A stretch of DNA of 64,000 nucleotides from Mesorhizobium sp. CAU 1732 (GTDB taxonomy: Bacteria > Pseudomonadota > Alphaproteobacteria > Rhizobiales > Rhizobiaceae): NCBI RefSeq assembly GCF_039888675.1, contig NZ_JBDQQR010000001.1:2418001-2482000 (forward strand), in the 5' to 3' direction. The position numbers and the translations under genes were made by a program. The notes below the pieces were generated by a model. The model worked only from the letters and a program-made list of their open reading frames with translations, was not told the origin of the DNA and ran no database searches. Shown one piece after another: positions 33,100 to 41,481 of the stretch (its first letter is position 1; every line of letters starts with the position of its first letter).

Positions 33100-33962
33100 G
33101 CCGATGGCCCGGACGCCTTGAGGACGAAATCGTAGTTTAGCTCGACATAGTCGCGATCGACCTGCGTGCCGTCGGGGGCGGTTCCGGCCTGATGCCTCTT
33201 GTAGGGCGTGATGAGCGAATTCTTGACGCCGAACACGACGTCGCTGTCCATGTAGGGATCGCCTTCCGCGAAGATGTGGGTCACGAGCGTTTCGAAGCCG
33301 GGCGCCGAAATCATGAAATGGACATGCTCGGGACGGAACGGATGACGGCCTTGTGCAGCCAGCATTTCGCCCACCGGCCCGTCGTCGGGAATCGGATAGT
33401 ATTTCGGCCTGACCGACCAGAACCAGAAGCGGCCCGCCGCATCGGCGGTGAAGATGCCGCGCATCGCGAGTTCGTCGCCCTGTTGCACGTCGTAGAAGCC
33501 TTCCTCGTCGGAATGCCAGACGTCGATCGTGGCGCCGGCAATCGGGCTGCCATCCACTCCGCGGACGGTGCCCGATACATACATGGGCGTACCATCGACG
33601 CCTTCCGACATATTCTCGCCCAGCGGGAACGGCTTGCGCTGTTCGACGAAGAACGGTCCGAGCACGGTCGTCTCCGTAGCGCCGGCAGGCGTGCGGTGAT
33701 TGATCGCGTCGACGAGCATCGAAGCCCCGAGCGTGTCGGAAAGCAGGATGAACTCCTGCCGATTTGCATCGCACATCTGGCCAACGCGGGTGAGGAAGTC
33801 GATGCCGGCGGCCCACTCCGCCTGGGTCGGCTCGATCTCGCGCAGGAAGGCGTGCAGATGACGCACCAGCGCTTCGCTTATCTGATACACTCGCGGGTCG
33901 GTGGCGCCGGCGAGGCGCGTCACCACTTCGGCGGTGATCGTTTCCTCGTTCAAGTCGCGCAT
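33096..33962 (-). CDS. Hydroxyquinol 1,2-dioxygenase (intradiol)
   Basis: This 288-residue intradiol dioxygenase has iron ligands Y157 (EEGFYDVQ), Y189 (KYYPIPDDGPVG), H213 and H215 (EHVHFM). The N-terminal helical linker domain is present (about 1-100), ending ETTVLGPFFVE. Residues around the pocket and pairing with maleylacetate reductase point to hydroxyquinol (1,2,4-trihydroxybenzene) rather than catechol. The product is 3-hydroxy-cis,cis-muconate/maleylacetate. The start MRDLNEETIT at 33962 is the usual family start. It heads the operon and is divergent from the IclR gene, with a GAAC/GTTC operator-like site between them. Confidence 0.94.
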   Translation of the reverse strand: MRDLNEETITAEVVTRLAGATDPRVYQISEALVRHLHAFLREIEPTQAEWAAGIDFLTRVGQMCDANRQEFILLSDTLGASMLVDAINHRTPAGATETTVLGPFFVEQRKPFPLGENMSEGVDGTPMYVSGTVRGVDGSPIAGATIDVWHSDEEGFYDVQQGDELAMRGIFTADAAGRFWFWSVRPKYYPIPDDGPVGEMLAAQGRHPFRPEHVHFMISAPGFETLVTHIFAEGDPYMDSDVVFGVKNSLITPYKRHQAGTAPDGTQVDRDYVELNYDFVLKASGPSA

Positions 33963-34043
33963 GATCTCGCTCTCCCTGCCGACGCGCCGCCTTGCCACCG
34001 CCGGAAGCACGCAATCCCGGTCGCCCGCACGTGCGGCGTAATA

Positions 34044-34066
34044 GTTCCTTTATGTAAACTAGTTCC
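34044..34066. promoter_or_regulatory. Candidate IclR-type operator, site 3
   Basis: AAAC-TA-GTTC (34056-34065) contains the 8-bp palindrome AACTAGTT. An extra GTTCC half-site at 34044-34048 stands exactly 18 bp before GTTCC at 34062-34066. It lies in the 291-base divergent region between hydroxyquinol dioxygenase and the IclR gene. Similar sites: 15630-15641 and 17277-17298. Confidence 0.55.
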
Positions 34067-34253
34067 TCTGGTAATGTCGAGCGACGATTTCAGCTCGGCA
34101 TGTTCCGGCAGCCTGATGCCGCAGGTGGAAAATTCTCGCCAAGCCGGTCGCCAAACTCGTGTGCCAGAGTGCAATGTGCAATCATCGGCCGTGGAACTGC
34201 CGGCGGCTGCAGGGATGCCGGACGCCAGATTATGACCGAAGGAGCAGAACGAG

Positions 34254-35066
34254 TTGTTGACGCAGACATCGGAAAAGAGTTCGCCTACCGAGGCCGGGCC
34301 GGTGAAATCGGCGACGCGGGTGCTCGATCTGTTCGAGTTCCTCGGTCGCTGGGACGCGGAAAAGACCCATACCGAGATCGCCGAGGAACTGGCTATCCCG
34401 AAGAGCAGCCTGACGCAGCTTCTCAAGACACTGGTGCGGCGCGGCTATCTCAACTACGTCCCATCGTCCAAAGGCTACGAACTCGGCCCGTCGATCGCCG
34501 CACTCGCCAAGCGGATCAACGAGAGCAACGATCTCGTGTCGATCGCCCAGAGCGCGCTCGAGTGGGTCACGGCTGAAACGCAGGAAACCTGTGCGCTCAA
34601 CTTCATCAAGGGCGACAAGTCGGAAGTCGTCGCATGCGTCATGAGCCCGCGCCGGCTTCTCTATCATATGCGCCTTGGCGATATGGCGCCGCTCTATGCG
34701 ACGTCGGGCGGCAAGGCGCTGCTTGCATTTCTGCCTGCCGAAATGCTGCGGGAGTATCTGTCGCGCGTCGCGTTAGAGCAGATCACCCCCAATACGATCA
34801 CCAGCGTGAAGGCGCTTGAAAATGAGCTGGAGCAGGTTCGCGCCCAGGGGGTTGCCTTCGTCGTGGAGGAGTTCACTCCCGGCATCGCCGGCGTGGCGCG
34901 CCCCATCCTGAGCGCATCGGGCCATCCTCTCGCCTCGATCAACATCGCCGTGCCGGTCGCGCGCTTCGACGATGCCGCCCGGGATCGGTGCGTCGCCACG
35001 CTGGCCAAGGCTGTGGAAACCGTCTCTCAACGCATGCGGGCCGGCAACCACGGCACCATACGCTGA
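34254..35066 (+). CDS. IclR-family transcriptional regulator
   Basis: This 270-residue IclR protein has an N-terminal winged HTH at about 18-80 (HTEIAEELAIPKSSLTQLLKTLVRRGYLNYVPSSKGYELG) and a C-terminal GAF-like effector domain (about 95-265, LYATSGGKALLAFLPAEMLREYL and VVEEFTPGIAGVARPI). The start is probably TTG at 34254, with AAGGAG at 34239-34244; no ATG or GTG fits better. It is divergent from the hydroxyquinol operon. IclR proteins commonly control aromatic catabolism, binding a pathway intermediate. The shared palindromes suggest it also controls the 14.5-17.2 kb cluster. Confidence 0.92.
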   Translation: MLTQTSEKSSPTEAGPVKSATRVLDLFEFLGRWDAEKTHTEIAEELAIPKSSLTQLLKTLVRRGYLNYVPSSKGYELGPSIAALAKRINESNDLVSIAQSALEWVTAETQETCALNFIKGDKSEVVACVMSPRRLLYHMRLGDMAPLYATSGGKALLAFLPAEMLREYLSRVALEQITPNTITSVKALENELEQVRAQGVAFVVEEFTPGIAGVARPILSASGHPLASINIAVPVARFDDAARDRCVATLAKAVETVSQRMRAGNHGTIR

Positions 35067-35208
35067 ACCAGCGGGCAGGCGATTAATCCGAGGAGTTCTT
35101 CTCCGGCGTGCATCGGTTCGCGGTCGCTGCCGACGTTCGTCGATGAGTCTCGCAAGGTGGCCAGTCGCGTGCATCCGTGTCGCAAGCCGTGAACATCTGC
35201 AGCCCCGC

Positions 35209-35228
35209 ATGTTTAGATTGCTTAACAT
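35209..35228. promoter_or_regulatory. Imperfect palindrome upstream of the mrp operon
   Basis: ATGTTTAG-ATTG-CTTAACAT pairs with one mismatch per arm. It is centred about 130 bases before the mrpA start and some 85-95 bases upstream of a TGGCACG element. The distance suits an enhancer for the NtrC-type regulator encoded at the operon's end. Confidence 0.45.
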
Positions 35229-35302
35229 CCGCCATTGCCCGCCGCGCCAGTGGGTTCGAAATTCTCTCTATCAATCAATGCTTTGCTGGAATGGAGCCGA
35301 GC

Positions 35303-35318
35303 TGGCACGGAATTTTCA
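35303..35318 (+). promoter_or_regulatory. Possible sigma-54 promoter of the mrp operon
   Basis: TGGCACG-GAAT-TTTCA matches the -24/-12 consensus TGGCACG-N4-TTGCW except for T in place of the G of GC. Against it, transcription from here would begin near 35329, after the AGGAGG at 35320-35325, leaving mrpA with a poor leader. A low-certainty call. Confidence 0.3.
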
Positions 35319-35349
35319 TAGGAGGTTTCAGCAATGAAAGCCTCTGACC

Positions 35350-37650
35350 ATGTTCCTGCTTGCACTGACCGCTCTAGCCTTCCTGTCCGCGCCGGTCGTC
35401 GGCTGGATGGGCTGTCGCTCCCTTCCGTTCGTGGCGCTCTTGCCGCTCGCTCTCTTCATCGGGTTCGCGACGCTGCTGCCGGAGATTTCCTCCGGTAGCC
35501 TCCTGGTCGAAAGCACGGCCTGGATACCCAGCCTCGGCATCGATGCGGCGTTCAGGGCGGACGGGTTGTCGCTGACTTTCGCTTTGCTGATCACCGGCAT
35601 CGGTACGGCGGTCTTTCTCTACGCCTCCGCCTATCTGCGCGGCGCGCCGCGTCTTGGCCGGTTCTACACCGCGCTGACGCTGTTCATGGCATCGATGCTC
35701 GGCGCCGTGCTCGCCGACAATCTGATGCTGATGGTGGTGTTCTGGGAAATGACCAGCATCACCTCGTTCCTGCTCATCGGCTATTCGCCGGAGAACCAGC
35801 AGGCGCGCCGCTCGGCGCAGCAGGGCTTTCTGGTCACGGTGGCCGGCGGGCTTGCGATGCTTGCCGGCGTGATCGTGCTCGGGTCGGCGGCGGGCACGTT
35901 TTCGATCACCGAAATTCTGGAGCGCAGGGAGGAAATCGCAGCACACCCCGCCGCACCGGCCATCATCGTCCTGTTGGCCCTGGGGGCGTTTTCGAAATCC
36001 GCCCAGGCACCGCTCCATTCGTGGCTTGCCAATGCGATGGTCGCACCGACGCCCGTGTCGGCATTTCTGCATTCCGCGACGATGGTGAAGCTCGGCGTCT
36101 ACCTTCTGGCGCGCATGGATCCGGTATTCTCCGACCAGGCGCTGTGGATCGCGCTGTTAGCGGGCTTCGGGTCTCTGACCATGATGGTCGGCGCGGTGCT
36201 CGCGATGCGCGAGACCGACCTGAAGCGCGTGCTCGCCTATTCGACCATCGTATCGCTTGGAACGCTGGTGATGCTGATCGGGTTGCCGGGTGAGCTTGCC
36301 GCAGTGGCGACGATCACCTTCCTGATCGTCCACGCGCTCTACAAGGCATGCCTGTTCATGGTGGCCGGCATCATCGACCATGAAACCGGGACGCGGGATT
36401 CATCCGCATTGAGCGGCATGCGCCACTACATGCCGGTCACCGCGGCGGCGGCCCTTCTGGGCGGCCTGTCCATGGCCGGCTTGCCGCCTTTCATCGGCTT
36501 TGCGGCGAAGGAACTCGTTTACGAAACCGGGCTGGAGACGTCGGCTTCCCTTGTCCTGGTGCTTGCCGGGCTTGCCGCCAACGTCGTGATGGTCGTCGTG
36601 GCGGCCATCGTGGCGATACGGTGCTTCGCCGGCGATCTCAGCCCGACCCCGAAGACCCCCCACGATCCGGGTGTCGCGATGCTGGCCGGACCGGTCGTCC
36701 TTGCGGTTCTGGGCCTTCTCTTCGGGCTCATGCCCTGGCTCGTGGGCAACAGCCTGATCGTGCCGGCGGCCAGCGCGATGGCCGGCACGCCCGTCGAATA
36801 TTCGCTTTCCCTGTGGCACGGCTTTACGCCGATGCTGGGCCTGAGCGTCCTGACCGTCGCGCTTGGCATGGCGGTCTATCTGCGCTGGGATACGGTTCGC
36901 CGGCGAATGGCCGCGATCCATCAGATCGACGACTGGGGGCCGGATCGGCTTTACGACCGCATGATGGACGGTTTGCAACGCTTCTCGACGTGGCAGACGG
37001 AATTGATCCAGTCCGGAAGCCTGCGCAGCTATGTGGCCCGGACGCTGTTCATCATCGCATTCGCTGCTCTGGTGACGCTGCTTCTTCGTGGCGGTTTGGA
37101 AATGCCTTCTTTCGCCGCGAGTCTCGGACCTGATCTGGTTCTTGCGATCCTGCTTGTCGTGTCGGCCCTTGCCGTGGCGCGTGCGCGCAATTTCGTATCC
37201 GGCATCGTGGCGGCGGGCACCGTCGGTTTCACTGTCGCGCTGCTGTTCCTGTTCAATGGCGCGCCGGACCTTGCCTTCACGCAATTCTCGGTCGAGGCGC
37301 TGGCGATCGTCATCATGCTGGCCATCGTCGGGCGCATGCCGTTTCGCGAGCGGGACAGCCGCGTGCGCGATGAGCGGTTGCGCGACATCTTCATCGCAGG
37401 CGGCGTGGGTGTCACCGCATCGCTGGTTCTGCTTGCGGTGCTTGCCCAGCCCTTCGATGGGCGGCTTTCCGACTTCTTCCGTCAGGCAAGCGTTCCGGAA
37501 GCCCACGGCAGCAACCTCGTCAACGTCATCCTCGTCGATTTCCGTGCCCTCGACACGCTCGGCGAAATCACCGTGCTCGGGCTCGCCGCCGTTGCGGCGG
37601 CAGCCGTGCTTGCGGGGGTGCGGCGTGCAACCTCGGAGAAGCGCCGATGA
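35350..37650 (+). CDS. mrpA: Na+/H+ antiporter subunit MrpA
   Basis: This large membrane subunit of 766 residues resembles NuoL. The proton-channel core is at about 60-480, with [17 protein letters not shown], the [42 protein letters not shown] segment and [14 protein letters not shown]. The C-terminal part holds an MbhD-like domain (about 590-690, [33 protein letters not shown]) and a short MbhE-like end. The start ATG at 35350 is forced by an in-frame TGA at 35335, yet the good AGGAGG at 35320-35325 fits better an out-of-frame ATG at 35334. It is the first gene of a nine-gene operon. Confidence 0.93.
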   Translation: MFLLALTALAFLSAPVVGWMGCRSLPFVALLPLALFIGFATLLPEISSGSLLVESTAWIPSLGIDAAFRADGLSLTFALLITGIGTAVFLYASAYLRGAPRLGRFYTALTLFMASMLGAVLADNLMLMVVFWEMTSITSFLLIGYSPENQQARRSAQQGFLVTVAGGLAMLAGVIVLGSAAGTFSITEILERREEIAAHPAAPAIIVLLALGAFSKSAQAPLHSWLANAMVAPTPVSAFLHSATMVKLGVYLLARMDPVFSDQALWIALLAGFGSLTMMVGAVLAMRETDLKRVLAYSTIVSLGTLVMLIGLPGELAAVATITFLIVHALYKACLFMVAGIIDHETGTRDSSALSGMRHYMPVTAAAALLGGLSMAGLPPFIGFAAKELVYETGLETSASLVLVLAGLAANVVMVVVAAIVAIRCFAGDLSPTPKTPHDPGVAMLAGPVVLAVLGLLFGLMPWLVGNSLIVPAASAMAGTPVEYSLSLWHGFTPMLGLSVLTVALGMAVYLRWDTVRRRMAAIHQIDDWGPDRLYDRMMDGLQRFSTWQTELIQSGSLRSYVARTLFIIAFAALVTLLLRGGLEMPSFAASLGPDLVLAILLVVSALAVARARNFVSGIVAAGTVGFTVALLFLFNGAPDLAFTQFSVEALAIVIMLAIVGRMPFRERDSRVRDERLRDIFIAGGVGVTASLVLLAVLAQPFDGRLSDFFRQASVPEAHGSNLVNVILVDFRALDTLGEITVLGLAAVAAAAVLAGVRRATSEKRR

Positions 37651-38042
37651 ATTCGCTCATTCTGAAAACGACGAGCCGGCTGATCCTGCCTGCGGCACTG
37701 ATCTTTTCGATCTACGTGCTGCTTCGTGGCCACAACGAGCCGGGCGGCGGCTTCATCGGCGGGCTTATCGCGGCGGCAGGCATCGCCGTTTTCGCGATCC
37801 CGCGCGGCCGCACGGCCCTGATCTCGATGCTGAGGGTCTGGCCGAAGACGCTGATCGGTGCCGGCATTCTGCTGGCGATCGCCGCAGGGGTGCCGTCGCT
37901 GCTCCTGGCAGAACCGTTCCTCACGCAGCAATGGCCGTTCGCGTCGCTTCCGATCGGCACCACGCTGGTCTTCGACGTCGGCGTTTATCTGGTCGTGATC
38001 GGCTCGGTGCTGACCTTCCTGTCCTACTATCTGGAGAACTGA
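37647..38042 (+). CDS. mrpB: Na+/H+ antiporter subunit MrpB
   Basis: This 131-residue membrane protein has four helices and the MrpB signature [43 protein letters not shown], in which HNEPGGGF is nearly invariant. The C-terminal helix ends [25 protein letters not shown]. It overlaps mrpA by 4 bp (ATGA). Separate mrpA and mrpB genes mark a seven-gene (group 1) operon rather than the A-B fusion seen in Sinorhizobium pha systems. Confidence 0.95.
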   Translation: MNSLILKTTSRLILPAALIFSIYVLLRGHNEPGGGFIGGLIAAAGIAVFAIPRGRTALISMLRVWPKTLIGAGILLAIAAGVPSLLLAEPFLTQQWPFASLPIGTTLVFDVGVYLVVIGSVLTFLSYYLEN

Positions 38043-38043
38043 C

Positions 38044-38445
38044 GTGGAGCCTGTTTTCGCCATCGCGTTCGGTGTGATGATTGCGGTTGCAGCCTACCTG
38101 CTGATGTCGCGCAACGTGCTGCGGATCGTGCTCGGGCTGCTCGTTCTCGGCAATGCGGCAAATCTGTCGATCTTCCTCGCCGGCCGCCTGGAAAGCCGCA
38201 TCCCGCCGCTGGTTCCGGCAGGCGAGACGGCTTTAGCGGGTGGCGCGAATCCGCTGCCTCAGGCGCTGATCCTCACGGCAATCGTGATCTCCTTTGCGCT
38301 CGTCGCTTTCACGGTCGTCCTCTTCCAAAGCGCGCACCGCCGCCTTGGCACGCTGGATGTCGATGCGATGCATGAGGCGGAGTCGCTGTCTCGGGCCGTG
38401 CCCCGGAAGGCGCCCGCGGAACGGACGCTGGAGGCGGCCGAATGA
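38044..38445 (+). CDS. mrpC: Na+/H+ antiporter subunit MrpC
   Basis: This 133-residue NuoK-like subunit has three helices. It has GVMIAVAAYLLMSRNVLRIVLGLLVLGNAANLSIFLAG at the N-terminus and PLPQALILTAIVISFALVAFTVVLF, the family's PLPQALVLTAIVI block. GTG at 38044 is used as start, one base after the mrpB stop. The C-terminal ~30 residues are a charged cytoplasmic tail. Its stop overlaps mrpD by 4 bp. Confidence 0.95.
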   Translation: MEPVFAIAFGVMIAVAAYLLMSRNVLRIVLGLLVLGNAANLSIFLAGRLESRIPPLVPAGETALAGGANPLPQALILTAIVISFALVAFTVVLFQSAHRRLGTLDVDAMHEAESLSRAVPRKAPAERTLEAAE

Positions 38446-39977
38446 GCGCGCATATCCTGCTTACGCTTCCGATCCTGTTTCCCCTGCTCGGGGTGGCGCT
38501 CTGCGCGCTGTTCTGGTCGAACAAGCGCGCGCAGCGCATCGTCAGCCTGCTTGCAAGCTTCGGCCTGCTCGGGGCGGCACTTGCGCTGATGGCAGCCGTC
38601 CATGACGGCACAGTGCTGGCCACCCATTTCGGCAATTGGGACGCGCCCTTCGGCATCGTTTTTGTCGCGGACATGTTTGCCGCCGCGATGGTGCTGATCA
38701 CGGGCATCATGGCCGTTGCAATCGGCATCTACGGTCTGGCCGACGATATCGAGCCGAAGGAAAACGCCTTCTACCACCTGCTCTATCAGGGGCTGTTGCT
38801 GGGCGTGACGGGCGCGTTCCTGACCGGCGACATCTTCAACCTCTACGTCTGGTTCGAGATCATGTTGATCTCGTCCTTCGGCCTTCTGGCTTTGGGAGGC
38901 ACGCGCGCGCAGCTCGATGCAGGCATCAAATACGTCACGTTGAATCTGATCGCGACGACGTTCTTCCTCATAACCGTCGCCTTTCTCTACGGCATCACCG
39001 GGACGCTCAACATGGCCGACCTGGCCCGCGTTCTGCCCACGCTCGAAAATCAGGGACTGGTGACGACGCTGGCCGTGATGTTCCTGATGGCGTTCGGTGC
39101 CAAGGCCGCGGTGTTCCCGCTGTTCTACTGGTTGCCTGCCGCCTACCACACCGCATCCGCACCGATCGTCGCGATCTTCGCAGCGCTGCTGACCAAGGTC
39201 GGCGTCTACGCGATCATCCGCACTTTCACGCTGCTGTTCGACGGCGACGCGGGCTATACCGGGCCGATCGTGGCGGGGATCGCCATCTTCACCATGGTAA
39301 CGGGCGTGCTCGGCGCGGCGTCGCATTTCGACGTGCGCCGCATCCTGTCGTTCCACATCATCAGCCAGATCGGCTACATGCTGTTCGGCATCGTCGTCGC
39401 AACGCCTTTGGCCGTCGGCGGGTCGATCCTCTACGTCATTCACCACATCGTCGTGAAGGCGAACCTGTTCCTGCTGGCGGGCGTGATCAACAGGGCGGGC
39501 GGCTCCTTCGACCTCAAGAAGACCGGCGGTCTCTACAAGACCATGCCGATGCTGGGCGTGCTGTTCCTCATTCCGGCGCTCTCGCTTGCCGGCCTTCCGC
39601 CCCTGTCCGGCTTCTGGTCGAAGTTCACCGTCATCAAGGCAAGTCTGGACGCCGGGCATATCGCGCTTGCCGCTTCGGGCCTCGCTGTCGGGGTGCTGAC
39701 CCTCTACTCCATGATAAAAATCTGGAACGAGGCGTTCTGGAAAGCCGCGCCGGAAACGGCGGAGATCGCCATGGCCCGCTGGCGCGCCGATCCGAAAGTG
39801 CGCGTCCTGATGCTGGCGCCGATCGTCTCGCTTGCGGCCATCACGCTGACCATCGGCTTCTTTGCCGAGCCCTTCGTCGACTTCTCCATGCGCGCCGGCG
39901 CGCAACTGCTCGACAAGTCCGTCTACATCGATGCCGTTTTCGCCCCGACCTCACAGCTTGCGGAGATACGCCCATGA
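38442..39977 (+). CDS. mrpD: Na+/H+ antiporter subunit MrpD
   Basis: This 511-residue NuoN/M-like channel subunit has about 14 helices. Diagnostic parts are FFLTGDIFNLYVWFEIMLISSFGLLALGG (in the form FLTGDIFNLYVWFEIMLIS), the FGAKAAVFPLFYWLPAAYHTASAPIVAIFAALLTKVGVYAIIR stretch with the key Lys, and IHHIVVKANLFLLAGVI. Glu in WFEIM and the two Lys in GAKAAVF and LTKVG are the expected proton-path residues. It is coupled to mrpC and mrpE by ATGA overlaps. Confidence 0.96.
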   Translation: MSAHILLTLPILFPLLGVALCALFWSNKRAQRIVSLLASFGLLGAALALMAAVHDGTVLATHFGNWDAPFGIVFVADMFAAAMVLITGIMAVAIGIYGLADDIEPKENAFYHLLYQGLLLGVTGAFLTGDIFNLYVWFEIMLISSFGLLALGGTRAQLDAGIKYVTLNLIATTFFLITVAFLYGITGTLNMADLARVLPTLENQGLVTTLAVMFLMAFGAKAAVFPLFYWLPAAYHTASAPIVAIFAALLTKVGVYAIIRTFTLLFDGDAGYTGPIVAGIAIFTMVTGVLGAASHFDVRRILSFHIISQIGYMLFGIVVATPLAVGGSILYVIHHIVVKANLFLLAGVINRAGGSFDLKKTGGLYKTMPMLGVLFLIPALSLAGLPPLSGFWSKFTVIKASLDAGHIALAASGLAVGVLTLYSMIKIWNEAFWKAAPETAEIAMARWRADPKVRVLMLAPIVSLAAITLTIGFFAEPFVDFSMRAGAQLLDKSVYIDAVFAPTSQLAEIRP

Positions 39978-40294
39978 CCGCACTGACCCCCTGGCTGCGC
40001 CTTGCTGCCATTTTCTTCCGCGATCTCGCGCTTTCCGTGAAGGATGTGGTGCTGACAGTGCTCAATCCGCACAGGCCGATACGCTCGGCCATCCTTGCCG
40101 TCCCGTTGGATGTGAAAAGCGATGGCGGGATCACGCTGCTTGCGAACATGGTCACGCTGACGCCGGGCACGACCAGCCTTCACGTCAGCGATGACCGCTC
40201 CACGCTCTATATCCACGTCATGAACGTGTCGGACGACACGGTCGCCCAGACCAAGGACGGTTTCGAGCGCCATGTCCGGCAGGTGCTGCCATGA
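39974..40294 (+). CDS. mrpE: Na+/H+ antiporter subunit MrpE, short form lacking the N-terminal membrane part
   Basis: This protein is 106 residues, whereas MrpE is normally about 155-170. The C-terminal half of the family is intact: PWLRLAAIFFRDLALSVKDVVLTVL (one amphipathic or membrane helix), then IRSAILAVPLDVKSDGGITLLANMVTLTPGTTSLHVSDDRSTLYIHVMNV. The usual first ~55 residues, with the membrane hairpin, are absent. No suitable upstream start exists in this frame without running deep into mrpD. ATGA overlaps on both sides show the start is genuine. The short form is therefore real unless the DNA contains a deletion. Confidence 0.88.
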   Translation: MTALTPWLRLAAIFFRDLALSVKDVVLTVLNPHRPIRSAILAVPLDVKSDGGITLLANMVTLTPGTTSLHVSDDRSTLYIHVMNVSDDTVAQTKDGFERHVRQVLP

Positions 40295-40587
40295 CTGCGC
40301 AGACCATTCAGACTGCGGGCATCGGAATTGCCGCCGTCCTTCTTCTTTTCGCTCTCGTGTGCGCCGGTATCCGCATCGTGCGCGGACCCAGCGGTCCCGA
40401 TCGCGTCGTCGCCCTCGATCTTCTTGGTCTGCTCGGCGTCGCGGCCGCCGGCATGGCCGTGCTTGTGTCCGGATCGGTTGCGTTCATCGACATCGCACTG
40501 GGCGTTGCCCTCGTGGGTTTTCTGACAGCTATCGCTTTCGCCGGCTTCATCGAAAGCGGTTCGATCGATGAGGAGGAAAAGCGATGA
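40291..40587 (+). CDS. mrpF: Na+/H+ antiporter subunit MrpF
   Basis: This 98-residue three-helix protein has the MrpF signature IRIVRGPSGPDRVVALDLLGLLGVAAAGM (RGPSxPDRVVALD is nearly invariant), followed by IDIALGVALVGFLTAIAFAGFIE. It overlaps mrpE and mrpG by 4 bp each. It is part of the membrane arm of the Mrp complex. Confidence 0.96.
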   Translation: MTAQTIQTAGIGIAAVLLLFALVCAGIRIVRGPSGPDRVVALDLLGLLGVAAAGMAVLVSGSVAFIDIALGVALVGFLTAIAFAGFIESGSIDEEEKR

Positions 40588-41444
40588 TGGCGATTCTTTC
40601 GGCGATATTTCTGGTTGCCGGTGCGGCGCTGTGCCTGGTGGCGGCGGTCGGCGTGTTGCGGCTGCCGGACTTCTTCATGCGCATGCACGCCGCGACGAAG
40701 GCGGGCGTTGCCGGCTGTGGCCTGCTTTTGATCGGCGTGGCCTTCGGCATGCCAAGCCTTTCCATGTGGGTGAAGGTCGCGATCGCCATCGTGTTCCTGC
40801 TGCTCACCACGCCGATTGCGGGACATCTTCTCGGTCGCGCCGGTTATATCGGCGGCGCTCCATTGTGGGCGCGCACCGTCGAGGACCAGCTCAGCTGCGA
40901 ACTGCCGCGCGGCAATTTCGACAGGCCACACGGCAACGGATCGAACAAGCAAGCGCGCGAGCGCGACATCTCCAGCGTGTTGCTCGCAATCGCAAGCGGC
41001 GAAGGGATGGATGACGCCATCGACACAGCGATCCGGTTTGCAAGATCGTCCGGCGCCGACCTCACAGCGCTGGCTATCATCGATACCAAGACACTGCACA
41101 ATGTCGGACCGGTGCCGCTGGGTGGAAACCACTACGCGGTGCAATTGCGCAACACGCTGACGGCTCAGGCACGCGGGAAGGTCGCGGAGAGCCTGCAATC
41201 CTTCGAGCAACGGGCGTCGCAGGCCGGGGTGCGCTTCCGTGTACAGGTGGAGGAAGGCGACCCGGCCTCGTTGTTGCGCAAGCTGCTGGTGGGGCGCGTG
41301 GCGCTGATCGTGCCCCGCAACGCCTGGTTCGATCAGGGTCTGGCGTCATATCCGATCAACCCGCTGGACGTCTTGCGGCGGCACAGACTCGGAACCGTCG
41401 AGCCCGTCCGAGACGACAAAACGCCGATCATCGTCTACGGTTGA
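40584..41444 (+). CDS. mrpG: MrpG fused to a C-terminal universal-stress-protein-like domain
   Basis: This protein is 286 residues. Residues 1-~112 are MrpG: three helices with LVAAVGVLRLPDFFMRMHAATKAGVAGCGLLLIGVAF and VFLLLTTPIAGHLLGRAGY. Stand-alone MrpG is about 100-125 residues. After a polar linker (~112-128), residues ~129-286 form a Usp-like cytoplasmic domain: ISSVLLAIASGEGMDDAIDTAIRFARSSGADLTALAIID, a helix with FEQRASQAGVRFRVQVEEGDPASLLRKL, then GRVALIVPRNAWFD and TPIIVYG. The fusion is continuous with no stop or frameshift. It suggests nucleotide- or stress-sensing by the antiporter. Confidence 0.85.
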   Translation: MMAILSAIFLVAGAALCLVAAVGVLRLPDFFMRMHAATKAGVAGCGLLLIGVAFGMPSLSMWVKVAIAIVFLLLTTPIAGHLLGRAGYIGGAPLWARTVEDQLSCELPRGNFDRPHGNGSNKQARERDISSVLLAIASGEGMDDAIDTAIRFARSSGADLTALAIIDTKTLHNVGPVPLGGNHYAVQLRNTLTAQARGKVAESLQSFEQRASQAGVRFRVQVEEGDPASLLRKLLVGRVALIVPRNAWFDQGLASYPINPLDVLRRHRLGTVEPVRDDKTPIIVYG

Positions 41445-41481
41445 ATGCCGGACGCTGCGGCTGTCGGGCGACAGGAAACGC

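Noticed and set aside
33100..34014. Upstream extension of the maleylacetate reductase frame to 663 codons
   Set aside because: The extension lies out of frame over the hydroxyquinol dioxygenase. MIDAFVYAPLPTRVIFG is the normal family start and the ATGA overlap fits.
35254..35266. GGTTCGAAATTC as a tRNA T-loop
   Set aside because: No acceptor or anticodon stem can be formed around it.
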